Counted from the first letter of the stretch, positions 1 through 5,048 are shown. The stretch: DNA of 5,729 nucleotides from Caulobacteraceae bacterium (GCA_003161535.1 PMOM01000017.1:1-5729); one strand, 5' to 3'. The notes: generated from the letters alone by a model not told the origin. Made by a program: numbers and translations.

Positions 1-383
1 GTCTCGCGCAGCAGGCTGACGTCATTGATGGCCAGGGCCCGGTGCTGCGCGCCATGGGCGTCCACCGCGGTCATGCTCAGGGGGTGGATGACCGCCTGCT
101 CGGCGGCGGCGATGCGCTCGGCAAGACCGGTCTCGCCATAGTCGTTCATCAAGAAGCCCATGGAGCCGCGGTTCATGCCGTAGATGGGCCGCCGCGTGGC
201 GAGATTGCGATGCAGCACCTCGAGCATGAAGCCGTCGCCGCCGAGCGCCACCACCACGTCGGCCTCATCTTCAGGGGTGTCGCCGTGCAGACGAATCAAG
301 CGAGTCCGGGCCCGCACAGCCTCGGGCCGGTCGCTGGCGACGAAGGCGAGGCGAAGCACGGAAGATCGATCTGGGGCCGCCAT
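1..383 (-). CDS. nadK: NAD kinase, N-terminal half (partial, runs off left edge)
   Basis: NAD kinase phosphorylates NAD to NADP in the cytoplasm using ATP. Reading leftwards from the ATG at 383-381 gives 127 codons without a stop before the window ends, about half of the usual 250-300 residue length. Visible hallmarks are the GGDG motif at residues 48-51 (in VVVALGGDGFML), the NAD-binding stretch YGMNRGSMGFLMN at 68-80, and INDVSLLRE at 119-127. The last corresponds to the conserved Asn-Glu motif of the family, here Asn-Asp (N120, D121), a conservative change. The start is not well marked: no good Shine-Dalgarno sequence precedes 383, and a TTG four codons upstream is possible. The beta-strand LRLAFVAS at 10-17 begins the domain, so the ATG leaves a normal short N-terminus. 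The 60-residue ORF upstream lies on the same strand and may be co-transcribed. The family call is secure; the C-terminal half cannot be seen. Confidence 0.93.
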   Translation of the reverse strand, partial: MAAPDRSSVLRLAFVASDRPEAVRARTRLIRLHGDTPEDEADVVVALGGDGFMLEVLHRNLATRRPIYGMNRGSMGFLMNDYGETGLAERIAAAEQAVIHPLSMTAVDAHGAQHRALAINDVSLLRE

Positions 384-446
384 CGCGGGCGCCAAGTGAC
401 GTGGAGGCCGCCGGGTTGTCAAATGACGCGAACCTAGGGACGCGCC

Positions 447-629
447 TTACTCGTCGGGCCCGACGTCAAGTTCCCCAGGCGGCGGACGCAGGTCCGGGTC
501 GCGCGTGTAGGGCCGCCCGACGGCCTTGGCCCAGGCGCGGCGACTGGCCTGGTAGGCGCGTTGGCGCTGGGCGGCCAGGGCCACGGTCATGGCGACTTTG
601 TCGTCGGAAACGGCGGCTTTTCGCGTCAT
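447..629 (-). CDS. Small hypothetical protein, 60 aa
   Basis: I do not recognise this protein. It is 60 residues, with a basic, probably helical middle (about residues 14-38, rich in Ala, Arg and Gln, including AAQRQRAYQASRRAWAKAVG) and a proline-rich acidic tail ending GPDE. No signal peptide or membrane segment is present. The case for coding is codon use: by hand count about 50 of 60 sense codons end in G or C, as expected for a GC-rich genome. An in-frame TAG three codons before the ATG limits upstream extension. No convincing Shine-Dalgarno sequence is visible. The stop is followed by 63 nt and then the nadK start on the same strand and in the same frame, so the two could form an operon. 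The short length and weak start signal keep confidence moderate. Confidence 0.55.
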   Translation of the reverse strand: MTRKAAVSDDKVAMTVALAAQRQRAYQASRRAWAKAVGRPYTRDPDLRPPPGELDVGPDE

Positions 630-739
630 GGTCGTCTATTTAGGGTCTGCAGCCAATTTGCGCCACCGCGGGCCGTCGCCATCGAACCGCGCCCGCGTCA
701 ATCGGGTTCCACGCGGAATCGCCAAATGGACGCCTTAGG

Positions 740-845
740 GGATAGAATCTGACGCTTGGCGTCCGCGCACGGACACCCCGCGGCCCGCGAACCGCCGTAA
801 TCTCGGTGCCGTGAAGCAGACGTTGCGAACGTCTCAGAAGGGTGG
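740..845 (+). repeat. Dispersed intergenic repeat, copy A (long-body type)
   Basis: This 106-bp segment matches the reverse complement of 5096-5201 over its whole length without a gap; I count 13 differences (about 88% identity), 12 of them transitions. Its first 25 bp (GATAGAATCTGACGCTTGGC and following) are also shared with copies at 2395 and 4334. It contains small hairpins: GTCCG-CGCA-CGGAC at 761-774 and GACGTT-GCG-AACGTC at 819-833. The second copy does not keep all of these pairs. It lies between the divergent small gene at 447-629 and the S41 homologue, ending about 45 nt before the latter's ATG. A GANTC site sits at 745-749. Confidence 0.85.
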
Positions 846-890
846 AGAGCCGCCCTTCCCCTGCACGCAGAAACCAGACAGTCTGCCTTG

Positions 891-2252
891 ATGCAATCAA
901 GCTGCACTTTGGCTGCCGCCGCCCGCTTTGCCCGACCCGGCCTGATGGTCGCCCTAGCCCTCGCCAGCGGGGCAGTCGCGCAGTCCCCGGAGAGGCAGAA
1001 CCAGATGCAAGACCTCGCTGTGTTCCGGCGCGAGGTTTTTGAACCCTCCCGCGCCTATTCGCCTTCCGCCCGGATCAAGGCAGAGCAACGGCTCGTCAAG
1101 CTGGAACGGAGGGCCGGACACTTGTCCGAGGCGGCGCTCACGGTGGAGATTTGCCGGATCACAGCGCTGGCGGACAATCTGCACTCCAGCTGCTTCTTCA
1201 GCCGCAAAGCCGGTGCTCCGCTTGGGTTCACCGTCCTGGGCGACCGCTTCTTTGTCACGCTTGCCGATCCCTCCAACGCCGACCTGCTCGGCGGTGAGTT
1301 GATCGCCGTCGATGGTCACGGGTTGCCCGCGCTGAGGACGGCGGGCCGGTCACTCACCGGCGGACCGGCGGCTCACCGAGACCTAACCTTCTCCACCGTG
1401 CTGAACCGCCTGGACCTGCTGAACGCGCTGGGCGTGGCCGACACGCCTCAGTCCGCCCGCTACCGTATCCGCCTCCCCAGCGGCCGGATCGTTGAACGGT
1501 CTCTGGCTGTAACGGTGCGCGAGGCCGACTGGCCGAGCCTGCCCGCTGCTGACCGGACCCCGTGGGCTCTCCAGGACCGCGCCACGATTTACCGCTGGCG
1601 CGATGCACCCGAGCTTGATGCGGTGGTCGTTCAGCTTAGAGGCAACGTCGATAGGCCCGAGCGAAAGCTCCATGATTTTCTAACTGAGGCCGAAGCGAAC
1701 AGAAAGCGTCTGGGCCGGACAAACGTCGTGCTCGACATGCGTTGGGACACCGGCGGCAACTTTCTCCTCAATCGCGATTTCATGCGCGCTTGGCCGTCCG
1801 CCTTGCCCACCCCTGGCCGCTTTTTCGTACTCACAGGCCCCGCGACGGTTTCGGCGGGCATAGCCAGCATCGCCTACCTGAAACTGGCTGGAGGAGATCG
1901 GGTCGTCCTCGTGGGCGAACCTGTGGGAGACCGGCTGATGTTCTTCTCCGAGGGTGATTTCAAGGAACTGCCCTACGCAGGCGTCATGCTGCTGCCGACC
2001 ACCGAACGATACGATTTCCGCTCCGGTTGTCGGTCCTATAGCGACTGCTTTACGTCCATCGCCCAACCCGGTGGCCCCACGGCAACCCCTCTCGCCGAAG
2101 CAGCCGAGTACGACAGGACCTACGGTCGGGCGCCGTTGGAAATCGCCAACCTTGACCCGGACGTGGCCGCGCCTTGGACGATCCGCGATTATCTAGATGG
2201 CCAGGACCCTGGGATGAAGGCCATTGCCGACCTGTTGCAGCGGGCAAAGTAG
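891..2252 (+). CDS. Exported S41-family peptidase homologue
   Basis: This 453-residue protein resembles S41 (C-terminal-processing/tail-specific) serine peptidases, acting in the periplasm or cell envelope. It has an N-terminal signal segment (R12 and R15, then a hydrophobic core at 18-30, likely cleavage after AVA at 28-30), a middle region and a C-terminal S41-like core. In the core, VVLDMRWDTGG (D282) matches the family's Asp-Arg-Gly-rich strand. TGPATVSAG places the candidate nucleophile at S321, and VVLVGEPVGDR matches the usual VGE-P-T-G-G segment. The general-base Lys expected about 25 residues after the Ser is not obvious; Asp and Arg occupy that area. Four mature cysteines (C88, C101, C380, C386) suggest disulfides. 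ATG 891 is chosen because a start at ATG 945 would leave no positive charge before the hydrophobic core; TTG 888 is a further option. No clear ribosome site is seen. The substrate is unknown, and the protein could be an inactive or divergent member. Confidence 0.75.
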   Translation: MQSSCTLAAAARFARPGLMVALALASGAVAQSPERQNQMQDLAVFRREVFEPSRAYSPSARIKAEQRLVKLERRAGHLSEAALTVEICRITALADNLHSSCFFSRKAGAPLGFTVLGDRFFVTLADPSNADLLGGELIAVDGHGLPALRTAGRSLTGGPAAHRDLTFSTVLNRLDLLNALGVADTPQSARYRIRLPSGRIVERSLAVTVREADWPSLPAADRTPWALQDRATIYRWRDAPELDAVVVQLRGNVDRPERKLHDFLTEAEANRKRLGRTNVVLDMRWDTGGNFLLNRDFMRAWPSALPTPGRFFVLTGPATVSAGIASIAYLKLAGGDRVVLVGEPVGDRLMFFSEGDFKELPYAGVMLLPTTERYDFRSGCRSYSDCFTSIAQPGGPTATPLAEAAEYDRTYGRAPLEIANLDPDVAAPWTIRDYLDGQDPGMKAIADLLQRAK

Positions 2253-2300
2253 CCGGGCCGACGAAGCTCCCTGTAAACAGACAGAACTGATGGCAGCTAA

Positions 2301-2395
2301 GGGTCGATCACCGCCATCCAGGCGACGCCAGGAAGCGGACGTTCGGTCGAGCATCCGCGCACCGTGAGGCCGGGCGCCAAACGTCAGATTCTATC
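2301..2395 (-). repeat. Dispersed intergenic repeat, copy C (second body type)
   Basis: Read on the minus strand from 2395, this copy starts with the shared end GATAGAATCTGACGTTTGGC. It then follows copy D (4334-4410): 47 nt with 5 differences, an 18-nt segment absent from D, then 30 nt with 2 differences. Apart from the first ~25 bp it does not clearly match copies A and B. It sits between the convergent 3' ends of the S41 homologue (2252) and the minus-strand gene ending at 2403. A GANTC site lies at 2387-2391. No classical terminator was seen between the two genes. Confidence 0.85.
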
Positions 2396-2402
2396 GACTA
2401 GC

Positions 2403-2705
2403 TCAGGCATAAGAGCCCCATTCGTGTTGGATATCTTCTCGTTCGCAGAACGCCGTGAACTCATCGACTGCTCCGTCTCGCCCAGAGTATTTTTCTCGTA
2501 GTAGAGCGAACACCAGTTTGTGAAGCGCTGCGGCAGGAACATCAACCCAGAACTCGTAATCGCTATCGCCCCACACTTCTTCGACCTGCTTACCCATGTC
2601 TTGGGCGTCCAGACGTACCGAACCATCAGCATTGACGGAGAGGCGAACGGAGCGGAATGAATCACCTTCCTGGCGATATAACTGGGTTGAATAGATTTCG
2701 GTCAT
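2403..2705 (-). CDS. Uncharacterised 100-aa protein, lower GC
   Basis: This soluble-looking protein of 100 residues has no signal peptide or membrane segment, and I cannot name its family with confidence. The N-terminal half alternates in a beta-like pattern (IYSTQLYRQ, FRSVRLSVNADGSVRLDAQDMG). The centre is EEVWGDSDYEFWVDVPAAALHKLVFALLREKYSG, and the tail is acidic and aromatic (FCEREDIQHEWGSYA). A short beta-sheet followed by helices resembles many small uncharacterised or immunity-like proteins, but this is only a resemblance. The start is supported by AAAGGTG at 2716-2710, just upstream of ATG 2705. That ribosome site begins directly after the stop codon of the IS630 remnant, on the same strand. 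A hand count of 2461-2580 gives 63/120 G+C (about 52%), against 40/60 in 4021-4080 of the aldolase gene, which suggests a different origin from its neighbours. Confidence 0.8.
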   Translation of the reverse strand: MTEIYSTQLYRQEGDSFRSVRLSVNADGSVRLDAQDMGKQVEEVWGDSDYEFWVDVPAAALHKLVFALLREKYSGRDGAVDEFTAFCEREDIQHEWGSYA

Positions 2706-2716
2706 TCTTCACCTTT
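2706..2716 (-). promoter_or_regulatory. Ribosome binding site abutting transposase stop
   Basis: On the minus strand the sequence AAAGGTGAAGA precedes ATG 2705, with the AAAGG part six bases from the start codon. It begins at the base after the TAG (2719-2717) that ends the IS630 transposase remnant. Translation reaching the end of the remnant, or a transcript from within it, would run straight into this gene. Confidence 0.7.
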
Positions 2717-3037
2717 CTAGCGGATTGAATCCAACACTTGGCGCCTGCGGTTTGCGGCGGCGATGACTTTGTTTGGATCCGCGGTCCAGGCGAACGGTTT
2801 GGGCGTCTGATTGTGCTCGGAGACGCAGCGATTGATGGCGGCCTGAAGATCGACGACGCCCTTGAAGACCCCACGCTTGAGTTGTCGCTTTGTGAGGATG
2901 GCGAAGAATTCCTCGACGGGGTTGAGCCAACTGGACGAGGTGGGGGTGAAGTGGAAGGTCCATCGGGGATGACGCCCCAGCCATTCGATCACTGTCGGGT
3001 GCTTGTGGGTGACGTAGTGGTCGAGGGGCCTTTCCAT
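2717..3037 (-). pseudogene. IS630-family transposase, C-terminal remnant
   Basis: The 106 codons match the C-terminal catalytic end of IS630-family DDE transposases, which are normally about 340-360 residues long. Recognisable parts are LDHYVTHKHP (residues 5-14, the second catalytic Asp block, D6, with His replacing the usual Asn after it), HPRWTFHFTPTSSSWLNPVEEFF (23-45, catalytic Glu probably E42), LKRGVFKGVVDLQAAI, and the terminal FAWTADPNKVIAAANRRRQVLDSIR, which looks like a natural C-terminus. Everything upstream of the second Asp, including the helix-turn-helix region and first Asp, is missing. Sequence beyond about 3037 shows no further transposase in any frame. The ATG at 3037 is probably just the first Met after the break, not a true start. 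No terminal inverted repeat was recognised past the stop. The remnant cannot encode an active transposase. Confidence 0.88.
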
Positions 3038-3074
3038 GCGGCCCTTCCGCGACTACCTCACTATGGACGTCATT

Positions 3075-3080
3075 GGGAGG
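3075..3080 (+). promoter_or_regulatory. Ribosome binding site fixing the start at 3089
   Basis: GGGAGG lies eight bases before ATG 3089. The same frame is open much further upstream (from 2738), but that part is antisense to the transposase remnant. The ribosome site and the signal peptide that follows both select 3089 as the start. Confidence 0.75.
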
Positions 3081-3088
3081 ACAGATCG

Positions 3089-3298
3089 ATGAAAACGATA
3101 GCGATTGTGATGGCCATCACCCTGGCCGGAGCGGCCGGTTCGGCGGAGGCCAGAGGTTGCGTCAAGGGCGCGGTGGTCGGCGGCGTGGCGGGGCATATCG
3201 CCGGTCATCACGCCCTGCTGGGCGCCGCCGCGGGGTGCGTGATCGGTCACCACTACGCCAAGAAGCACGATCTGGCGCGGGCGCGGCTGCGCCACTAG
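3089..3298 (+). CDS. Small exported glycine-zipper protein, 69 aa
   Basis: This 69-residue protein belongs to a type of small exported glycine-zipper protein common in alphaproteobacteria; no function is established that I can name. It has a signal peptide (K2, hydrophobic core to about 17, likely cleavage after AEA at 19-21). The mature part, about 48 residues, has regular glycines every fourth position (G27, G31, G35, G39 and then G45, G49, G53). This GxxxG pattern supports close packing of membrane-associated helices. Two cysteines (C24, C50) could form a disulfide. Histidines are frequent (H36, H40, H41, H54, H55, H60, H69), and the tail is basic (KKHDLARARLRH). It probably sits in or on a membrane facing the periplasm. 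The TAG stop falls within the first bases of the inverted-repeat element at 3296, so the last codons may have been set by that insertion. Confidence 0.85.
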   Translation: MKTIAIVMAITLAGAAGSAEARGCVKGAVVGGVAGHIAGHHALLGAAAGCVIGHHYAKKHDLARARLRH

Positions 3299-3344
3299 AG
3301 CGGGATGCGATTTTATTGAATTGACGATTCTCTCTCTTCGTTTT

Positions 3345-3360
3345 CCCCGCGAAAGCGGGG
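3345..3360 (+). repeat. GC hairpin 1 (GAAA loop)
   Basis: Perfect six-base stem CCCCGC/GCGGGG with a GAAA loop, a stable tetraloop in RNA when read on the plus strand. It is the left core of the inverted-repeat element. A T-run follows only after a gap of eight bases, so it is not a standard intrinsic terminator. Confidence 0.8.
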
Positions 3361-3422
3361 ACCTAGGCTTTTTGACTTGGCCTATCCGAGGCGAAGCTCC
3401 GCAGAGAGTCCTTGCGCTGGGT

Positions 3423-3438
3423 CCCCGCCTTCGCGGGG
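3423..3438 (-). repeat. GC hairpin 2, inverted copy of hairpin 1
   Basis: The same six-base stem with loop GAAG when read on the minus strand. It is flanked by GTCTT before and ACCCAG after, mirroring GTTTT and ACCTAG around hairpin 1, which shows the two are diverged inverted copies and not chance palindromes. Confidence 0.8.
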
Positions 3439-3547
3439 AAGACGGAATGGGTGGGTCAACCTGACCGCATCTTGCTCTAATCGCGGCTTTGGCGCTTGAC
3501 CGCGGGCGCGGCCGGCGCGAGTCTCGCAACGTCTAACAGCTCATCTC

Positions 3548-3552
3548 AGGAG
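3548..3552 (+). promoter_or_regulatory. Ribosome binding site of the aldolase-family gene
   Basis: AGGAG lies eight bases before ATG 3561. It supports this start for the class II aldolase-family protein. Confidence 0.75.
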
Positions 3553-3560
3553 AAACCGCC

Positions 3561-4331
3561 ATGGCGGATGGATCGCTCGTCGGCCTGGATTCACTGCAGG
3601 GCAAGGTCAGCGAAGAGGAGTGGAACGCCCGGGTCGACCTGGCCGCCCTCTATCGCCTGGTGGCCCTCTATGGCTGGGACGACATGATCTACACCCATAT
3701 CTCGGCCCGGGTCCCCGGCCCCGATCATCACTTCCTGATCAACCCCTATGGCCTGTTCTTCGATGAGATCACCGCCTCCTCGCTGATCAAGGTGGATCTC
3801 CAGGGCGCCGTGCTTCAGGAGACCGACTATTTCATCAATCCGGCCGGCTTCACCATCCACTCGGCGGTGCACGCCGCGCGCGACGACGCGCACTATGTGA
3901 TGCACCTGCATTCCGACCAGGGAGTCGCGGTTTCGGCGCAGAAGGAGGGTCTGCTGCCGCTCAGCCAACACGCCCTCGTCATCCTGCCGCGCCTGGCCTA
4001 CCACGACTATGAAGGCATCGCCCTCAACCACGACGAGCGCGAGCGTCTGGTGGCCGATCTGGGCGACAAGTCGGTGATGCTGCTGCGCAATCACGGCACC
4101 CTGGCGGTGGGCAAGACGGCGGCCGATTGCTGGGTGGGCATGTTCTATCTGGAGCGCGCCTGCAAACAGCAGGTGATGGCCCTGTCGTGCGGCCGCGACA
4201 AGGTGCTCATCGCGCCAAAAGCCAGTCAGGCCGAGGTCCGCGAGCAGGTAACCCGCGGCATGGGCGGCGCGCTGGCGTGGCCCGGATGCCTGCGCCGCCT
4301 CGATCGCCGCAGCCCAGGCTACGACGCCTAG
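3561..4331 (+). CDS. Class II aldolase/adducin-family protein
   Basis: A cytoplasmic protein of 256 residues, full length for the family, which contains metal-dependent sugar-phosphate aldolases and epimerases plus many members of unknown substrate. Visible features are YGWDDMIYTHISARVPG (37-53), the INPYGLFFDEITASSLIKVDLQG strand-turn region (60-82), PAGFTIHSAVHAAR (94-107), the metal-binding MHLHS (H115, H117) and the third metal ligand in LLRNHGT (H178). The C-terminus, LAWPGCLRRLDRRSPGY, is typical of the bacterial adducin-like subgroup. By my remembered alignment with fuculose-phosphate aldolase (Glu73, His92, His94, His155), the catalytic Glu position is G96 here. The zinc site thus seems kept while aldol cleavage is doubtful. 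A good ribosome site supports the start. The gene stands alone between the inverted-repeat element and repeat copy D, which begins three bases after its stop. Confidence 0.88.
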   Translation: MADGSLVGLDSLQGKVSEEEWNARVDLAALYRLVALYGWDDMIYTHISARVPGPDHHFLINPYGLFFDEITASSLIKVDLQGAVLQETDYFINPAGFTIHSAVHAARDDAHYVMHLHSDQGVAVSAQKEGLLPLSQHALVILPRLAYHDYEGIALNHDERERLVADLGDKSVMLLRNHGTLAVGKTAADCWVGMFYLERACKQQVMALSCGRDKVLIAPKASQAEVREQVTRGMGGALAWPGCLRRLDRRSPGYDA

Positions 4332-4333
4332 CG

Positions 4334-4410
4334 GATAAAATCCGACGTTTGGGGTCCGGCCTCACGGTGCGCGGATGTTCTGGCGTCGCCTGGATGGCAG
4401 TGATCGGCCC
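4334..4410 (+). repeat. Dispersed intergenic repeat, copy D (second body type)
   Basis: A 77-bp copy starting three bases after the aldolase-family stop codon. It matches copy C (2395 to 2301, minus strand) with 5 differences in the first 47 nt and 2 in the last 30, but lacks an 18-nt segment found in C. The shared end is diverged here (GATAAAATCCGACG), and this is the only copy in which the GANTC site has been lost. Confidence 0.83.
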
Positions 4411-4469
4411 ATTGCGGACCTTGCCAGCAGTCGGTCAACTTGCCGTCCTCGGCCAAGGTTCAGCGCGTT

Positions 4470-4988
4470 CTAGGGGGTGACGCCCAGGCGCGTCAGGCCA
4501 TCCTTGACGTCTTGCAGGCTCGGATTGATCTTCAGCGACGCGCGGTAGTCGGCGATGGCGGGGTCGCGCAGGCCCTTCATCTCAAAGGCGGTGGCGCGAC
4601 TGTAATACGCGTGGGCGTAGTCGGGTTTGAGCGCGATCGAGCGGTTGTAATCGGCGATGGCAAGGTCGTAGAGGCCCTTGTGCGAATAAGCCAAGCCGCG
4701 AGTGTTGTAGGCGATGGCGGAATTGGGGTTCAACGCCAGCGACTGAGTCTCATCGGCGATGGCCTGGTCGTAGAGGCCCTTGTGCTTATAGGCGTAGCCG
4801 CGATTGTCGTAGGCTTCGGCCTTGGTCGCCGGCGACTCCTGAGGCGACTGAATCAGCGCGGTGCAGCCGTCGATCGTCTGATCGTCCGTGGCCGTGTCGC
4901 TATAGCACCAGTCGCGCTGCTGCTGGGTCTGGGCCCAGGCCGGGCCGAAGACCAGCGCCAGGGCCAAACCGATCAAGATTCCACGCAT
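4470..4988 (-). CDS. Exported TPR-repeat protein
   Basis: A 172-residue protein with a clear signal peptide (R2, hydrophobic core to residue 18, cleavage expected after AWA at 17-19), so periplasmic. Two cysteines near the mature N-terminus (C28, C42) frame a DTATDDQTIDG stretch, a layout often seen in alphaproteobacterial exported TPR proteins, and may form a disulfide. Three tetratricopeptide repeats of 34 residues follow at about 56-89, 90-123 and 124-157, each with the GLY/GLR-x-x-AIAD core and ending in N/K-P. TPRs bind other proteins, but the partner here is unknown. Repeats 1 and 2 are also close at DNA level: 4664-4683 and 4766-4785 are identical, exactly one repeat unit (102 nt) apart. 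AGGGAG seven bases before ATG 4988 supports the start. The gene is separated from the upstream cytochrome gene by 225 nt containing repeat copy B. Confidence 0.87.
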   Translation of the reverse strand: MRGILIGLALALVFGPAWAQTQQQRDWCYSDTATDDQTIDGCTALIQSPQESPATKAEAYDNRGYAYKHKGLYDQAIADETQSLALNPNSAIAYNTRGLAYSHKGLYDLAIADYNRSIALKPDYAHAYYSRATAFEMKGLRDPAIADYRASLKINPSLQDVKDGLTRLGVTP

Positions 4989-5040
4989 GTCGTCGCTCCC
5001 TGCGGGTCCAATTCGACGCGATCCCAGCTCTCTATCGCTG

Positions 5041-5048
5041 AGTTTAGC
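5041..5048 (-). promoter_or_regulatory. Possible -10 element for the TPR gene
   Basis: On the minus strand GCTAAACT matches seven of eight positions of the Caulobacter housekeeping -10 consensus GCTANAWC, about 55 nt before the ATG at 4988. The matching -35 (TTGACG) is poor: only TTCCCA is present at a suitable distance. This is a weak prediction. Confidence 0.25.

Larger units (their letters stand above)
3296..3479. mobile_element. MITE-like inverted-repeat element with two hairpins
   Basis: This 184-bp segment has imperfect terminal inverted repeats: TAGAGCGGGATGC at 3296-3308 against TAGAGCAAGATGC on the opposite strand at 3479-3467 (11 of 13 match). Inside each end is TTGAC, then a GC-rich palindrome: CCCCGC-GAAA-GCGGGG at 3345-3360, and CCCCGC-CTTC-GCGGGG at 3423-3438, inverted relative to the first. 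So the whole is two related halves facing each other. No coding capacity is credible. From memory, sequences of this kind (TAGAGC...GATGCG ends and CCCCGCGAAAGCGGGG cores) are frequent between genes in Caulobacterales and related groups. Mobility is inferred from structure only. The first hairpin followed by CTTTTT at 3368-3373 could weakly terminate transcription of the glycine-zipper gene. Confidence 0.75.

Noticed and set aside
42..437. 131-codon open frame on the plus strand
   Set aside because: It is antisense to the NAD kinase reading frame, whose GGDG and other motifs are unmistakable.
640..907. Two open frames on the minus strand in the gap before the S41 homologue
   Set aside because: Their peptides (for example HPSETFATSASRHRDYGGSR) recur from repeat copy B as well, so they are translations of the repeat and not genes.
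2738..3088. Upstream in-frame extension of the glycine-zipper gene
   Set aside because: This part is antisense to the transposase remnant; the ribosome site at 3075-3080 and a signal peptide place the start at 3089.
3345..3373. Hairpin 1 plus T-run as an intrinsic terminator
   Set aside because: Eight non-T bases separate stem and T-run, and the hairpin is explained as part of the inverted-repeat element; weak activity remains possible.
3053..3529. 158-codon open frame on the minus strand
   Set aside because: It is made largely of the inverted-repeat element; the peptide shows the SPRRRGPS and SPLSRG patterns typical of translated CCCCGCGAAAGCGGGG repeats, and it overlaps the better supported glycine-zipper gene.
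3496..3537. TTGACC at 3496 as a -35 with TCTAAC at 3532 as a -10 for the aldolase-family gene
   Set aside because: The spacing of about 30 bases between the two boxes is too long for a normal promoter, and no better -10 was seen at 16-18 bases.
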